Counted from the stretch's first letter, positions 42,687 to 53,247 are shown. The stretch: 64,000 bases of DNA from Rhizomys pruinosus (GCA_009823505.1 VZQC01004543.1:3139151-3203150), one strand, 5' to 3'. Notes: generated from the letters alone by a model not told the origin. Made by a program: numbers and translations.

Positions 42687-43297
42687 TGTTAAAAGACCTT
42701 GCAATCTTATGATAATTAAGAGCTTTGGAGCAGGTAAAGCTCTGGGACAGGAGATAGAATGGAGAAGCATCCCAGGCATGGTGGAGCATTCCTTTAATCA
42801 GAGACAGGCAGATCTCTGTGAGTTCAAGGCCAGCCTGGTCTATAGAGTGAGCTCCAGGCCAGCTGGGAATAAAGGCAGACCCCTGACCCCTGTCTCACAA
42901 AAGTACCCCCCCAAAAGAAAGAATGGAGTAGCAGACAGGGGTCTTCCCCTCTGTGGATCTTCCCCTCTGTGCTACCCAGGATAGAATCCTTTGTCTCCCA
43001 AAGGTGCCACATTTCTGAAACCTTGACCCAGGTTAGAAGTGCTAGTTTCCCCAGGATGTGATAACCTTTAACTTTGTGACCATATGATACCTGTAAATTC
43101 CTTATTTAATTACCACATATGTGTTATTTGCTCTTTGCTTGCATTCATCACAGGGGTATAAAAAGCCCCCAAGGACTTGGTCATGGGGCTGATTCCTTTA
43201 TGCAAGGCTCCAAGTGTCAGTCTACCTAGTAGTAAAATTAAACTCCTTCTCCTCACCTGACTTTGGCTTTGGTCTCATAATTTTTCTGGGACAATCA
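42687..43297 (+). mobile_element. LTR H, with B1 insertion
   Basis: Begins tgttaaaagaccttgcaatc and ends tttttctgggacaatca. It contains a TATA box (ggggtataaaaagccccc, about 43,154-43,171) and the tail motif gactttggctttggtctcat. A B1 (42,773-42,905) interrupts it. Related pieces are at 43,628-44,080, 44,751-45,250 and 47,495-47,537. The family is unnamed; LTR identity rests on the ends and the TATA position. Confidence 0.55.
42773..42905 (+). mobile_element. B1 SINE in LTR H
   Basis: A shortened B1 (ccaggcatggtggagcattc, cagcctggtctatagagtg, ccctgacccctgtctcac). Confidence 0.9.
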
Positions 43298-43600
43298 TGT
43301 GACAGCCTTACTCTGAGGTGAGGGGAACTTTCTGAGGTGGGGCCTCCTTGTTGGAAGACACTGGCAGTGTGTCTTTCTGGGCTGGATCTTGTCCTTGATC
43401 TCTCTCTCTCTCCCTCTCTCTCTCTGCTTCCCACTGCCACGAGGTGAGCAGCTTTGCTACACGCTCCCTGTCATGATGTTCTATATCTCCATGTGCCAGA
43501 AATAACTTGCCAGGATCTGACCTGTGAAAGTGAGCTAAAGGAAATAGTTCCTGCGTTAAATGTTTCTTTTGGGTGTTTCATAGATAAGAAAAGTCTAAGG
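43298..43600 (+). mobile_element. Probable MaLR-type LTR fragment
   Basis: ggggcctccttgttggaaga, a (TC)n patch (43,398-43,432), gaggtgagcagctttgctac, tgtcatgatgttctatatc and a degraded gagctaaaggaaat segment recall the mouse MaLR-like LTRs ending in gagccaaaataaa. The assignment is from memory. Confidence 0.4.
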
Positions 43601-43627
43601 CTGGAGAGATGGCTGATTGGTTAAGAG
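43601..43627 (+). mobile_element. B2 5' stub
   Basis: Only the first 27 bases of a B2 head (ggctggagagatggctgatt). Confidence 0.7.
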
Positions 43628-44080
43628 TCTAGTAGAAATTAACCAAACACATCAGCTGGCAGTTAAAAGCTGTTGCATGGAATAGTAATAAAACCATTAG
43701 GATTGGCTGCTAAGAACTTTGGAGATGGAAGGGCCCCAAGGTGGGAAATAGGAAGGTGGGAGGTAAACAGGAATCTTCCCCCAACCCCCACAGTTACCCA
43801 GGATTGTAGTCTTTGGTTTCCAAAACTACCACATTCTATAATGGAAATAGATTCAGTTACTAAAAGGCCTTACAGTGTTATGGTAACGGCCATAGACAGG
43901 GCAAGGGCAGTCTGGAGTTGTCCCCTCTGCCCCCTGTGGTCACCCGGATAGGAGCCATTTCTGTAAACTTTACCCAGGATAGAAGTCCTTAGTCTCTTCC
44001 AGGATTGTCACATTGTGCGTAGCTTTGTGATTGGCATGTTGATCTGTAAACTACAAACTTTGATCACTGTAGGAAGCTAC
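43628..44080 (+). mobile_element. LTR H-like fragment
   Basis: cagttaaaagctgttgcatg, taataaaaccattaggattg, ttacccaggattgtagtct and tttacccaggatagaagtcc parallel 42,680-43,060. The right half with TATA box and tail is absent here. Confidence 0.5.
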
Positions 44081-44750
44081 TCTTGGCCACAAGCAGGTAC
44101 TGCAACTGTCCTTGCTAAGGGAAGGGGATCATAGTGCCCGCCTTTCGGACACTGTGGGGAACGACCCCTCAGCACAGAGGTCAGTCAGTTACGTTCCATA
44201 ACCCGACCTGAGAGGGCCTGAACTACTTCCAACTCAGGTCCCTGTAGCGGGTACAACAGAACTTTCACCTGCTTGGCCGTGATTCCTTTCCACCTTACCA
44301 GAAGACTGCTGGCCCCTGGACAGGAATTTCCAGTGCGATAGGCTGATTGCCTATCTTCAGCCTATGCCCACACACAGATTCATTTCAACCACACCAGTTA
44401 TCCGGTTGGTCGGACTAAAGGACCGCTGGTCCAACCACGTGGTCACCAAACAAAATCAGGCCTACGTTCAGCCTGTATGCATGTCAAAAAATAACGGCCA
44501 GGAATCTGGTAATGATGGTTATGGAGAAGTTCGATTTTTGCCTGCTACAGCTGGCTTTCATAAGCAAATGTATGTCAGTTTGCCAGAGCCAATACAGACC
44601 ACCCAGTTCCGAGCCACTGCACACCTGCGCTCCCAGCACATGTACCTTGGGCCACGCTGCTTGCTCCTTTCTGGGGTGGGGTCAGAGAAATACCATAGGA
44701 TTCCCACATGGTGCTCAAGGGGTGCTAGCTGAGAAACGTAGGCCCCAATT
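44081..44750 (+). other. Unclassified sequence between H-type LTR pieces
   Basis: A 122-codon open frame (44,364-44,732, with GEVRFLPATAGFHKQMYV in it) lies between H-type LTR fragments. I do not recognise the protein. It could be internal sequence of the H element or a retroposed gene piece. No splice sites or poly-A tail were seen. Confidence 0.35.
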
Positions 44751-45250
44751 CAAACTGGATCTTTCCTACAGATACCACCTATTGATCATATATTTTTGCA
44801 TGCATTTTTATCACAGGGAAGAAAAAGAACCTCAAAACAGGTGGCTGGATAATCCTTTATGGAATGATCCATGCATCAGCCTGCAATCTGTCTGCGGGTT
44901 AGCCTACGAGATCAGAAATAAACTCCCTCTCCTCATCTGACTTTGCCTTTGGTCTCATGATTTTTCCATAATAATTACTGTAACCTTTGTGGCCATAAGT
45001 TACCTGTGAACCACTTACTTAATTACCATGTATATGCTAATTGCCTTTCACGTAATTAGCACATATATGTATGTATGTGCTATTTGCCTTTCACTTGGAC
45101 TCCTCACATACCAGTATAAATGCCCCCAAAAGCTGGGCAGGGGCTGGCATTATTATAGAATGATCTAGGTTTCAGCCCGATAGCACTAGTGTAAACTCCC
45201 TCTCCTCACCTACTTGAGGCTTAGGGGTGGTCTCATGATTTCTCTGTAAT
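44751..45250 (+). mobile_element. Two tandem LTR H 3' portions
   Basis: Two copies of the H tail follow each other: one ends gactttgcctttggtctcat near 44,960, the next has agtataaatgcccccaaaag (45,113) and ggtggtctcatgatttctct (45,222). The second starts with aagttacctgtgaaccactt, like 43,085. Confidence 0.55.
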
Positions 45251-45251
45251 A

Positions 45252-45448
45252 AGAGCACTGGCTGCTCCTGCAGAGGGCCTGAGTTTGGTTTCTAGCACCC
45301 ATGTAGCAGCTAACAACCATCTGTAACTCCAGTTCCAGAAGAATCCTTCACCCCCTCCAACCTCCATAGGCATTTGCACGACATAGGTACACTAACATAC
45401 ATTCAGGTAATACACTCGTACATGTAAAATAAAATAAAATAAATTTTA
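45252..45448 (+). mobile_element. B2 SINE
   Basis: agagcactggctgctcctgc to acactcgtacatgtaaaata with an (aaaat)n tail. The first 15 head bases are missing. Confidence 0.92.
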
Positions 45449-46290
45449 AGAAAAGAGAAAACTCTGACTAAAACACACTGCAGAGAAAAAAATCACAATC
45501 AATTATTGAATTGTAATAATACTTCTAATACTTGCAGAGAGCATTCCACATTCTAGAACAAAATGGTGTTAATATTTCAGAATGTATACTCTGTTTGATG
45601 ATAACGGCGCAAACCCCCAATGAAAGACAGGCACATGAAGCTTAAGTCACTCCAGGAACATGATTTACTTCAGTTGCCAGGGCGGGCTACCTGTTGGCAC
45701 GTGGTGGAGTAGCGGCAACAGCAGCAGCATGGAGACTGAAGCACACCTATTTATAGCCATGGGGCAGGACCTCAGGTACTCGGAAGAGGTCAGAAGATTG
45801 ACAGTCTCTGGAGGAAGTGGACATCTGTGTGTCCCTTGGAATTCTGGGGAAGCCCAGATCCAACATGCCAATAGATGGCTAAAAAAAAAACAAAAAAAAA
45901 GCAAAAAAAAAACCTGAGTAACAAAACTGTGACAGTTATTGTTGTCAGGATATGGAACCACTGGTGGACCAGCCTCTGGTTCCACCTGTGAGAGATTATC
46001 TACATTAAGGCAAGCCTCTGAGAAGGTCTGTGAGGGATCATTACTTGAACTGTTATGTAAACACCTTTCTTAATTTGGGGCAGGGTCATTTCCTGCGAGG
46101 GGATATAGAACTGAATCAAAGAAAAAAGAAAAACCCAATTGGAGGGCACTTTTGAGTTGGTGTAAATTTGCATTTCGGTGGGGAAAAAAAAAACTATGTA
46201 GCCCAGGCTAGCCTCGAATCCTGCCTCTGCCTCCTTCAGCAAATCCTACCAGTGAGCGCCACCACAACCCGCAAGCCCAGAGTTTGCGGG
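45449..46290 (+). repeat. Duplicate of 38,380-39,110 with LTR F and block C fragment
   Basis: From 45,560 on it follows 38,380-39,110 closely: LTR F reversed at 45,592-45,865, the acagttattgttgtcaggat segment, and a block C fragment at 46,120-46,290. Bases 45,449-45,560 are unique and unremarkable. Confidence 0.85.
45592..45865 (-). mobile_element. Solo LTR, family F, copy 5
   Basis: Same insertion as 38,410-38,677, duplicated with its flanks (gaatgtatactc on the left, atgccaatagatgg on the right). Confidence 0.75.
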
Positions 46291-46374
46291 AACCTTACTT
46301 AAAGCTAAGGTCTGATGACCAACCAAATTCGCACTGAGTGAAGGAAAGCGAAAAGCCAGACAGAGCACTAGCAT

Positions 46375-46562
46375 GTAGCACTCATCTGTTTCCAGACTGT
46401 GGATCCATGTGATAAGCTGCTTCAAGCTCCCAATGCTTGGATACCTCCACTGTACCTTGAACCGTGACATAAAATAATCCCTTTCTTTCTGAGGTTCCTT
46501 TGGTGAGGGTATTTTATCCCAGCGATGGGAAAAGAAACTAAGACAAATAACTTTATGCCATA
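46375..46562 (+). mobile_element. Probable MaLR-type LTR fragment
   Basis: ctccactgtaccttgaaccg, aaaataatccctttctttct, attttatcccagcgatggga and aagaaactaagacaaa resemble the 3' ends of rodent MaLR-like LTRs (dead copies). From memory, so moderate confidence. Confidence 0.45.
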
Positions 46563-46914
46563 TCAAACTGAGAATTGGATTTTGTCCCTTTCTTTATCTT
46601 GTGGGCTTAAAGCTCCGAAAATTGATAACGTCTTGCCCCAGCCAGGTCCGGGGCGGCACAGAGATGAAAATCCTGAACGCACTTCTTGCTAGGAAACCTA
46701 AGTCTGGGGAGGGGTGCTCCCCTGAGCTGCTGGGCTCCTGGAAGGAGGTGTGGACAGCGGATGGAGGGCCTGTGCCAGGGCCATGGGAGGGCCAGTGGAC
46801 AGAACCTGCTGTGTCCCGTTTCCTTTTTCTTCTCAAGGTTTCTTTCCTCCCTGACGCCAACCTCTCATGTAGTCACACGCTTGGAGGTCTGTGTCAGCAT
46901 CCAAGGACGACTCA
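46563..46914. other. No recognised feature
   Basis: About 350 bases. A 116-codon frame on the plus strand and an 88-codon frame on the minus strand have no recognisable domain. Confidence 0.45.
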
Positions 46915-47672
46915 GAGGACACCCTTGAAGCCAATCTCGTGCTCTTCATAGAGCAGAAGATAACTGCCACGTGTGCACTTGAGACTTTCTCAGTTGGAGT
47001 TGATTGAAAACTGTTAGTGGGCAGCAAGGAAGGGTAGCGTATGTGCGTTGTGTGAGTGCGGCAGTGTGTGTGAGTGAGGTCGGAGGTGGAGAGGGCAAAT
47101 GGAGAGCAGAGCAGGGATGTAGGAGACCGATGCACGGGGCTGGGAGTGAGAGACTGCGTGAGATGGAGAGCTGGGGCCGGCGTGGGATTAGGCAGGAGTG
47201 GCGGGCGCTGTGCTGGGTGGTTTGTTTAGGTGTGCGACCCGCAAAGGGCGCGCGGTGCATGTGTGATACTTAGTTTGTGCAGGGCGGACGCTGCGGCTGG
47301 GGACCCGGGTTACCTGTGCAGTGAGGACTGGGCGCTGGAAAGTAGGGCGTGAGGGTGTGGTTTTGCGTGTGTGTATGCTTGTGTATGTGCGTGTGGCTCA
47401 AGTTTTGAGTGTGTTTTGGAAAATGGGGGAGCGAACCGAGGGGTAGCGGAGCTGTGTTGTAGCTTTCAGTTCTTCACTTGCCTTTGCAAGTCACCCAGGA
47501 TAGGAGCCATTTCTGTAAACTTTACCCAGGATAGAAGTCTTTGTTTCAGCTGGGTGTGGTGGCGTCCTCCTTTAATCCTAGCGCCTGGGAGGCTGAGGCA
47601 AGAGGATCTGGAGTTCAAGGCCTGTCTGGACTACACATTTTTTCCCTGCTGAAATGAAAATTCTATGTTTCT

Positions 47673-47693
47673 TCTTACTCTCTCTTTCTTTTT

Positions 47694-47769
<76 letters not shown>

Positions 47770-47778
47770 TTCTTTCTT

Positions 47779-47820
<42 letters not shown>

Positions 47821-48105
47821 TTCCTCTCCAGCTTCCTTTCCCTTTCTTTCGTTCTTTCTCTTTTCTCTTCTCTCTTTTCTTTACTTCCTTCCTACTTCCT
47901 CTTCCTTTCTTCTTCTTTCTTTCTTTTCTTTGTCTTTCTTTCTTTCTCTTTTTCTTTCTCTCTTTCTCTTCCTCTCTCTGTCCTTTCTTCCTTCCCCTCC
48001 CTTCCTTCTGTCCTTCCTTCCTTCCTTCCTTCATTTCTCTCTTTCTCTTTATTCCTCCCTCTCTCCCCCTCTTTCCTTCCTTTCTTTCCTTCTTTCTTCC
48101 TCGTT
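47673..48105. repeat. Very long pyrimidine tract
   Basis: About 430 bases of C/T: TTTC array (47,690-47,790), TC array (47,790-47,815), then mixed CTTT/CCTT/CTCC. The long Ser/Phe/Leu and Lys/Glu/Arg open frames here are artefacts. Confidence 0.95.
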
Positions 48106-48617
48106 GTTTGTACAGTTTCTTCATATCCAACTAACTAAAACACTTCTTCATGCAGCAGACGAGGAAATTTACTCAATTCCCGTGTCCACTGAGTTCTTGC
48201 TACAGACTGTCTTTAATTTTTTTAATACAATTTTTAACTCTTGAACATATCACGATTGACTTGGATGCCGTTCAAAATTAAATTCATTTCAATAATGTAA
48301 TTTAATAATTAAACTGATATTCAAAATTAAAGCCATTCCCGTGAGTCACCACACTGACAAACTACCCAACAGCTTCTTGCATCTGGCTCTGTGCCATCCT
48401 CGTCCTTGTCTTTGATCTTTGCGTCAGATTTATGTTTTTGAGGCAGTATTCGGATCCTCTGCCCTAAGGTTACACATGCTTCATGGGTCTTCCCTCTTGT
48501 GCTTGTCTGTTCACTTCACATAAAGGCCTGGTTCCTCCTTGTCATCCCCAGTGGGACGACTCCTCCTCTTTTTCTGGGTCCTCCTCCTTCTCCCCTCTGC
48601 CTCCCATTGCTCTCCTT

Positions 48618-48737
48618 AGTCCCACCTGGCCTGGAGCTCGCTCTGTAGACCAGGCTGGCCTTGAAACCACCAAAGATCTCCTGCTGTCTGCTTCCCCATG
48701 TGCTAGTGTATTAAGTGGGTGCGCACATGCCAGGCCG
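48618..48737 (-). mobile_element. B1 SINE, 3'-truncated
   Basis: cacctggcctggagctcgct, gtagaccaggctggccttga and gggtgcgcacatgccaggcc in reverse orientation. Confidence 0.85.
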
Positions 48738-48891
48738 TAAGTTTTGTGTTATAGTAATATTTTTATTCTTTAAAGTGGCCACACATTTATGACAGTGAGC
48801 TATTGGATCATCTCCATCTAGCACTGTCTCTCACCCCTCCCTGTGTCCTTCATCCTCCCAACTCCAACCTTCAGATGTCATCTGAATTTTT

Positions 48892-49060
48892 TTTTTTTTT
48901 TTCGTTTTTTTTTTGCTCAAGACAAGGTCTTCCATGTACCCCCAGCTCGTCGCTTGGACTCACTCTGTAGACCAGGCTGGCCTTCGAATCTCACAGAAAA
49001 GATCTGCCTGCCTCTGCCGTCCCAAGCTAGGAATTAAAGGCCTGCCCACCATGCCCTCAG
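48892..49060 (-). mobile_element. B1 SINE with abnormal indels
   Basis: A reverse B1 with extra bases throughout (for example acccccagctcgtcgcttgg where others have gccccagctgtcctgg). It corresponds to 56,650-56,770 and 24,160-24,320. Confidence 0.8.
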
Positions 49061-49079
49061 TATGTCCCTGATTTAAAAT

Positions 49080-49666
49080 AAAGTAGTTATTAAATAACCC
49101 TGAGTCGTATTAATGCTGTTCCTATTCCTTTTCTTTTCTGTTTCCTATTCCTATAGATAGTTTCTATCCAGATGCCATCCACTGAGCCATCAACCTACCA
49201 GCAGCCACATCGTCCAAGAATGCTGACTCTGCCTTCTCTCTCAGCATGCCAGCCAGCCTGAGAATCCTTCCTTTGATAGACATTTGTACCTCTTGGGGCA
49301 TCCCATCTCCCATGCATCTGGCAATAATGACTGGTTGATCCTTATGCAGTAAACCACAGCTGCTTCTGAGTGATGGTGTGGGACAGCCAGAAACCTGTCC
49401 AGAACTCAGCATTTCCCGCTCTCGCTCCTTAGCCACAGGCTCGCTTACATTCATGTCTCGCCCTCTCTTCCTCAAAAGAAGTTCTTTTGCAGCCTTGGAT
49501 CGAGGGAAGTCTGAGCCCTCAGTATTACTCTATACTTGGCACTTGACTGATTGTGAGTTCTCTGCTTAGAATAGCATCTACTTCGTAAAAAGAAGCACTC
49601 TGACCAGAGTTGTGAGCTGGACAAATCTGTGGATATACAGTAATGTAAAATATTAGAATGCAGTTG
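49080..49666 (-). repeat. Block B, reverse copy, indel-rich
   Basis: Follows 56,800-57,340 closely but with insertions every 10-20 bases (tttcctattcc, ctctctctcagcatgccag, cttggggcatccc). It stops at an unknown base at 49,667, exactly inside the homology (aatgcagttg). Confidence 0.8.
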
Positions 49667-49667
49667 N
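49667..49667. other. Unknown base at a homology break
   Basis: A single n. To the left is block B cut in mid-element; to the right is a B2 missing its head. It is probably a closed assembly gap. Confidence 0.9.
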
Positions 49668-49883
49668 CCGACCACTCTTACAGAGGACCCGGGTTCGATC
49701 CCCAGCACCCACATGGAGGCCGAGAACCGTCTGTAACTCAAATTCCAGGAGAACTCCAGTTCCAGGGGATTCCAAGACCCTCTTCTGACCTCTGTGGCAT
49801 TGCACGACACGGGTGCACAGACCTACACGCAAAACAGTACATTCATACACATAAATAAAATTAAAAAAAAATTAAAAAAAAAA
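49668..49883 (+). mobile_element. B2 SINE, head truncated at the gap
   Basis: ccgaccactcttacagagga, cccgggttcgatccccagca and gacgacacgggtgcac-type body with an aaataaaatt tail. The first 25 bases of the head are missing, where the n lies. Confidence 0.93.
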
Positions 49884-50050
49884 AAAGACTAATACGCCTT
49901 TAATCCCAGCACTTGGGAGGCAGACGCAGGCGGATCTTTGTGAGTTCAAGGCCAACCTGGTCTACAGAGTGAGTTCCAGGACAGCTGGGGCTATAGGGAG
50001 ACCCTGTCTCAAAAAGACCAAAAACAAAACAAAACAAAAGACTAATAACC
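49884..50050 (+). mobile_element. 5'-truncated B1 SINE
   Basis: Starts at cgcctttaatcccagcactt and ends with an (aaaac)n tail. aaaagactaata lies on both sides (49,884 and 50,037). Confidence 0.94.
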
Positions 50051-50291
50051 ATTTGATTTGTAATGTACATGTTTTCACTTTGTTAGATTAGTCATGTCAA
50101 TAGGAATGACTGACGGTCTCACTGCACCTGTAGAAACAGTGGGGTGAATGGGGAGAAAAAGCCACCAGCAGCTTCTCCTGGAGCTGAAGCTAGTGCACAA
50201 AGCTTCAGCCCAGCCTGGCCCCGTTTACTCATCCGGACTCAAGCTGTTGGCCTGGAGTAATTGCTGCTGCCCATGGCCCAATAAAACCCAC
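50051..50291 (-). repeat. Fragment related to 22,810-22,900
   Basis: At 50,110-50,215, cctgtagaaacagtggggtg, gaatggggagaaaaagccac and ttctcctggagctgaagcta match 58,060-58,150 with about 85 percent identity by eye. The rest is unclassified. Confidence 0.6.
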
Positions 50292-50428
50292 CTGCTGGGG
50301 ACCCACACCCCGAGGTCACAGACTGGTGGCCAGCTGCAGGGGATCCACACCCCCAGGTCACACAGACTGGTGTCCACCTGCTGGGGATCCACACCCCCAG
50401 GTAACACAGACTGGTGGCCAGCTGCAGG
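50292..50428. repeat. 42-44-bp minisatellite, three units
   Basis: Three head-to-tail units beginning ctgctgggga or ctgcagggga and containing tccacacccccaggt and cagactggtg. Unit lengths are 42, 44 and 44 bases. Confidence 0.9.
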
Positions 50429-51449
50429 CCTCTGTCCAGTCAAAACCAGCTAGCCAAACCAACACACACTTCCCAGGCTGGAGGTCTTCAGGTGGACCCT
50501 TTCCCAGCCAAAACCAGACCACCAGTGAGAACCATGAGCCCTCTGACAAAAGGGCCTAATTCATGGGCACAAAATTAACAAATTCAGGGACTCCCCACAT
50601 GATGGTGAAAGGGAAAATCCATTTATTTTTTCCCAGCATTCTGTTTTTATTCCCAGAGTGACATCATATCTCAGGGCCAGGTTTCAGACCCCCTGCCTCA
50701 TGTTCTGTAAATATCAGAAGTACTGGTTAGAGTCTATCCCGGGGTGATCTCATGGGTTTGCTAATAAAGGCAAATCCCACCTAGGGATCATAAGGCAAGA
50801 TTATCTGATAGGAGAAGGGTGGGTCCAAGCTTGTAGTCCTACCTGAAAGTTGGAGGAAAAGTTCTGAATAAAAGTATGGGGGAGGCCTGGCTCAGGAGCA
50901 CAGTTCCATGACAGACTCCTGGGTTTGGATACACTCTGGGGCCTGATATTCCATATTAGCTGAGCAATAAGAGAGCAGGCTTTTCCCCTGACAACCTGCA
51001 AAGGCCGGGGATTGAGCCTGCCACAACCCACTGATGGAGGGTCCAACTCCTGCCCCCTTAAGAAGTTTCACTAGAAGGTGTCACATTCCTGAACCTGTCA
51101 CTTCTAAAGAGCATACCTTGGTTTAGGGAACCAAATTGTGGCCTCTGTCAGCTAACAAAAACAAGGGCATTGTAAGAGCACAGAATCTTACCCTGAACTC
51201 CCACTGCCATCCTCACCAGAAGCCTGCCAAAGGCTACTATACAAGACCCTAACCTCCTGCAAATAAATGAGTTATTTGACCCCTTGAAGAAGCCGGCTCC
51301 CAGATCTTTCTTTGATCTGTTTGGACTCCCTCTGAATTTCTCCCCTCCCCCTCCCTGCCAACACTTGTGGCTCAGCGCACAAACTGCCAGAATCCTCACC
51401 CCTAGAGACAGAAGACCAGCCCACATTGAGGACCCCATGTATACCCTCG
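50429..51449. other. Unclassified, possibly LTR-derived
   Basis: About 1 kb without SINEs. gctaataaaggcaaatc (50,760), ctgaataaaagtatggg (50,868) and gcaaataaatgagttat (51,259) look like poly-A signals, and a tgtcagctaacaaaaacaag start near 51,146 is LTR-like. I cannot fix boundaries and found no gene. Confidence 0.35.
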
Positions 51450-51664
51450 TTTTTATGTTTTATTTTTATGTGTATGAGTATGTTGCCTATTCCTATGTAA
51501 GTACACCTATGTTGTGCAATGCCCACAAAAGTCAGAAGAGGATGTCAGATTCCCTGGAACTGGAGTTATGGAAGGTCGTTAACTGTCATATGGGTGCTGG
51601 GAATGAACCTGGGGTCCTCTGGAATCGTCAGTGTTCTCTAGCAATGAACCATCTCTCCAGCCCC
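51450..51664 (-). mobile_element. B2 SINE
   Basis: A diverged reverse B2: tatgtgtatgagtatgttgc, gattccctggaactggagtt, caatgaaccatctctccagc. Confidence 0.93.
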
Positions 51665-51687
51665 AGGGTATACTCTTGACTGTTAAA

Positions 51688-51936
51688 ATTAACACTGAAG
51701 CCAGGCATCATGACACATGCCTTTAATCCTAGTACTTGAGAGGCAGGGGTAGGCAGATCTCTGTGTGTTCAAGGCCAGCCTGGTCTATATAGGGAATTCC
51801 AGGCCACCTGGGGCTACAGGGAGAACTTAACTTCAAAAAGACCAAAAAAAATAATAATAATAATAAAGAAAGTAATAAACCAAACAGCAACAATAACAAC
51901 AACAATAACAATGACAACAACAAACTAACACTGAGT
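51688..51936 (+). mobile_element. B1 SINE with long A/T/C-simple tail
   Basis: A B1 (51,701-51,845), then (aat)n and (aac)n tail repeats to about 51,924. attaacactga and actaacactga on the two sides are a likely target-site duplication. Confidence 0.92.
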
Positions 51937-52620
51937 CTTGTTCAGGTTGAACTGCAATGGTACTTAGTAATGCCACAAATTCCTGTTAAGGACCCTGCAT
52001 TCACATTCTTTAGGTACATATCCAATAACAGATTGACTAATCCTCTTTATCTTTGGTAACTGATTCATTCATCGAGCTGACAATTGATACTGAGCTGTTC
52101 ATTCTTTCCTTTGCTTCTTTGTGGTTGGGCTCTACTGTCATCCACAGTGGCTGGCTCATTCTGCATTCCTGCTGGCTGCACATGAGGACTCTACTGGCTG
52201 TAGGGTCACTAGCAGGCTGGGGAAACATCCCTCCTTTCTCCTCAGGGGAAACACACTCATCTGTTGCCACAGTTGGACCCTTTCACCAACTTTTTGTAAA
52301 TCAGAACACTTGGGGTCAAAGGTACTTCTAAACAAGTGTAATCCAGCCATTATTGTTCAATTCCCACCAGGACAAGCTGAAATGACCCCTTGACTTCTTG
52401 CTGTATGTGGACATAGGAGAAGCTTTGCTCTGAGACAGAACTGTGTGCACAGGAACAGAATTGGCGAGACAAGCACTAGGCCAGTCTGGTGCCACACTCA
52501 TTTACTGAGAGGCAGGAGCTTTTCAGTGAGTTTCTTCGTTCTCGAAGAAGTATTTTGTCTGTGACTTGATGACTTGTTCCTGGATTACTGAGATGTGAGA
52601 TGAGAGTGTTCCTGCTTCTG
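51937..52620. other. No recognised feature
   Basis: About 680 bases with open frames of 61-92 codons in several frames, none with a recognisable domain. No block or SINE match. Confidence 0.5.
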
Positions 52621-52621
52621 T

Positions 52622-52631
52622 TCTGGTTTGT

Positions 52632-52662
<31 letters not shown>

Positions 52663-52808
52663 TTTGTCTGCAGGGTCTCCCTGTAGCCCCAGCTGTCCCG
52701 GAACTCACTCTGTAGACCAGGCTGGCCTGGAACTTACACAGATCCGCCTGCCTCTGCCTCCCAAGTGCTAGGATTAAAGGCGTGTGTCACCACACCAGGC
52801 TGGTTTGT
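52622..52808 (-). mobile_element. B1 SINE with target-site duplication
   Basis: A reverse B1 (ctgcagggtctccctgtagc to aaaggcgtgtgtcaccacac) preceded by a (gttt)n run. ctggtttgtg flanks it at 52,622 and 52,799. Confidence 0.94.
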
Positions 52809-52879
52809 GTTCATTTATTTGCACATTCCATTCTGAGCTGCTCCTGCTGTTTGGGGATTTTTTTTTTTTTTTGACAATT

Positions 52880-53140
52880 AGAAGGGGGTTTTGAGCTAGA
52901 AGCCGGTTGCTGTGGGTAGGTCATGAGGTCCACAGGCTAGTCCTGCCTCCTGCACAGCTCTCTTTTTCTCTCTGCTTCCTGCTTGGTGTCAAGCAACAAC
53001 CAGCTGTGGTAATTTCCTGTCACCATAGACTGGAGCAGATGCTCTACTATGTTCCCCTCTACCATGATGGACTGTATTCCTTGATCTGTGGGCCAAGGTA
53101 AATCCTCCCTTAAGTTCCTTTTGCCTGTTACTTGGTCATA
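52880..53140 (+). mobile_element. Probable MaLR-type LTR fragment
   Basis: taccatgatggactgtattc, ctgtgggccaaggtaaatcc, tcccttaagttccttttgcc and gtaagtaacgcag follow the characteristic 3' end of rodent MaLR-like LTRs (gatggactgt...gccaaaataaa). Confidence 0.5.
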
Positions 53141-53247
53141 TACATAGGCAAAGTAAGTAACGCAGCTTCTTACTCTACAGTATTATAGATGCCAAATCCC
53201 ACCACCGCTGCACAGGGTCAAGTCTATTTGGAACACTCTAATATTAT

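Larger units (their letters stand above)
46915..48870 (-). repeat. Block C, reverse copy (long)
   Basis: Runs parallel to 2,565-4,330: gataactgccacgtgtgcac, gtgagagactgcgtgaga, gcgacccgcaaagggcgcg (a weak CTCF-like site at 47,238-47,251), a half-B1 (47,548-47,640), a pyrimidine tract and cttcacataaaggcctgg. A 45-base LTR H piece (47,495-47,537, ataggagccatttctgtaaa) is embedded. Confidence 0.75.

Noticed and set aside
44364..44732. A protein-coding gene
   Set aside because: The frame has no recognised domain, no splice or poly-A context and lies between LTR fragments, so it is listed only as unclassified sequence.
47654..48244. Open frames of 150-196 codons rich in Ser, Phe and Leu or in Lys and Arg
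   Set aside because: They translate the long pyrimidine tract in all frames and have no other content.
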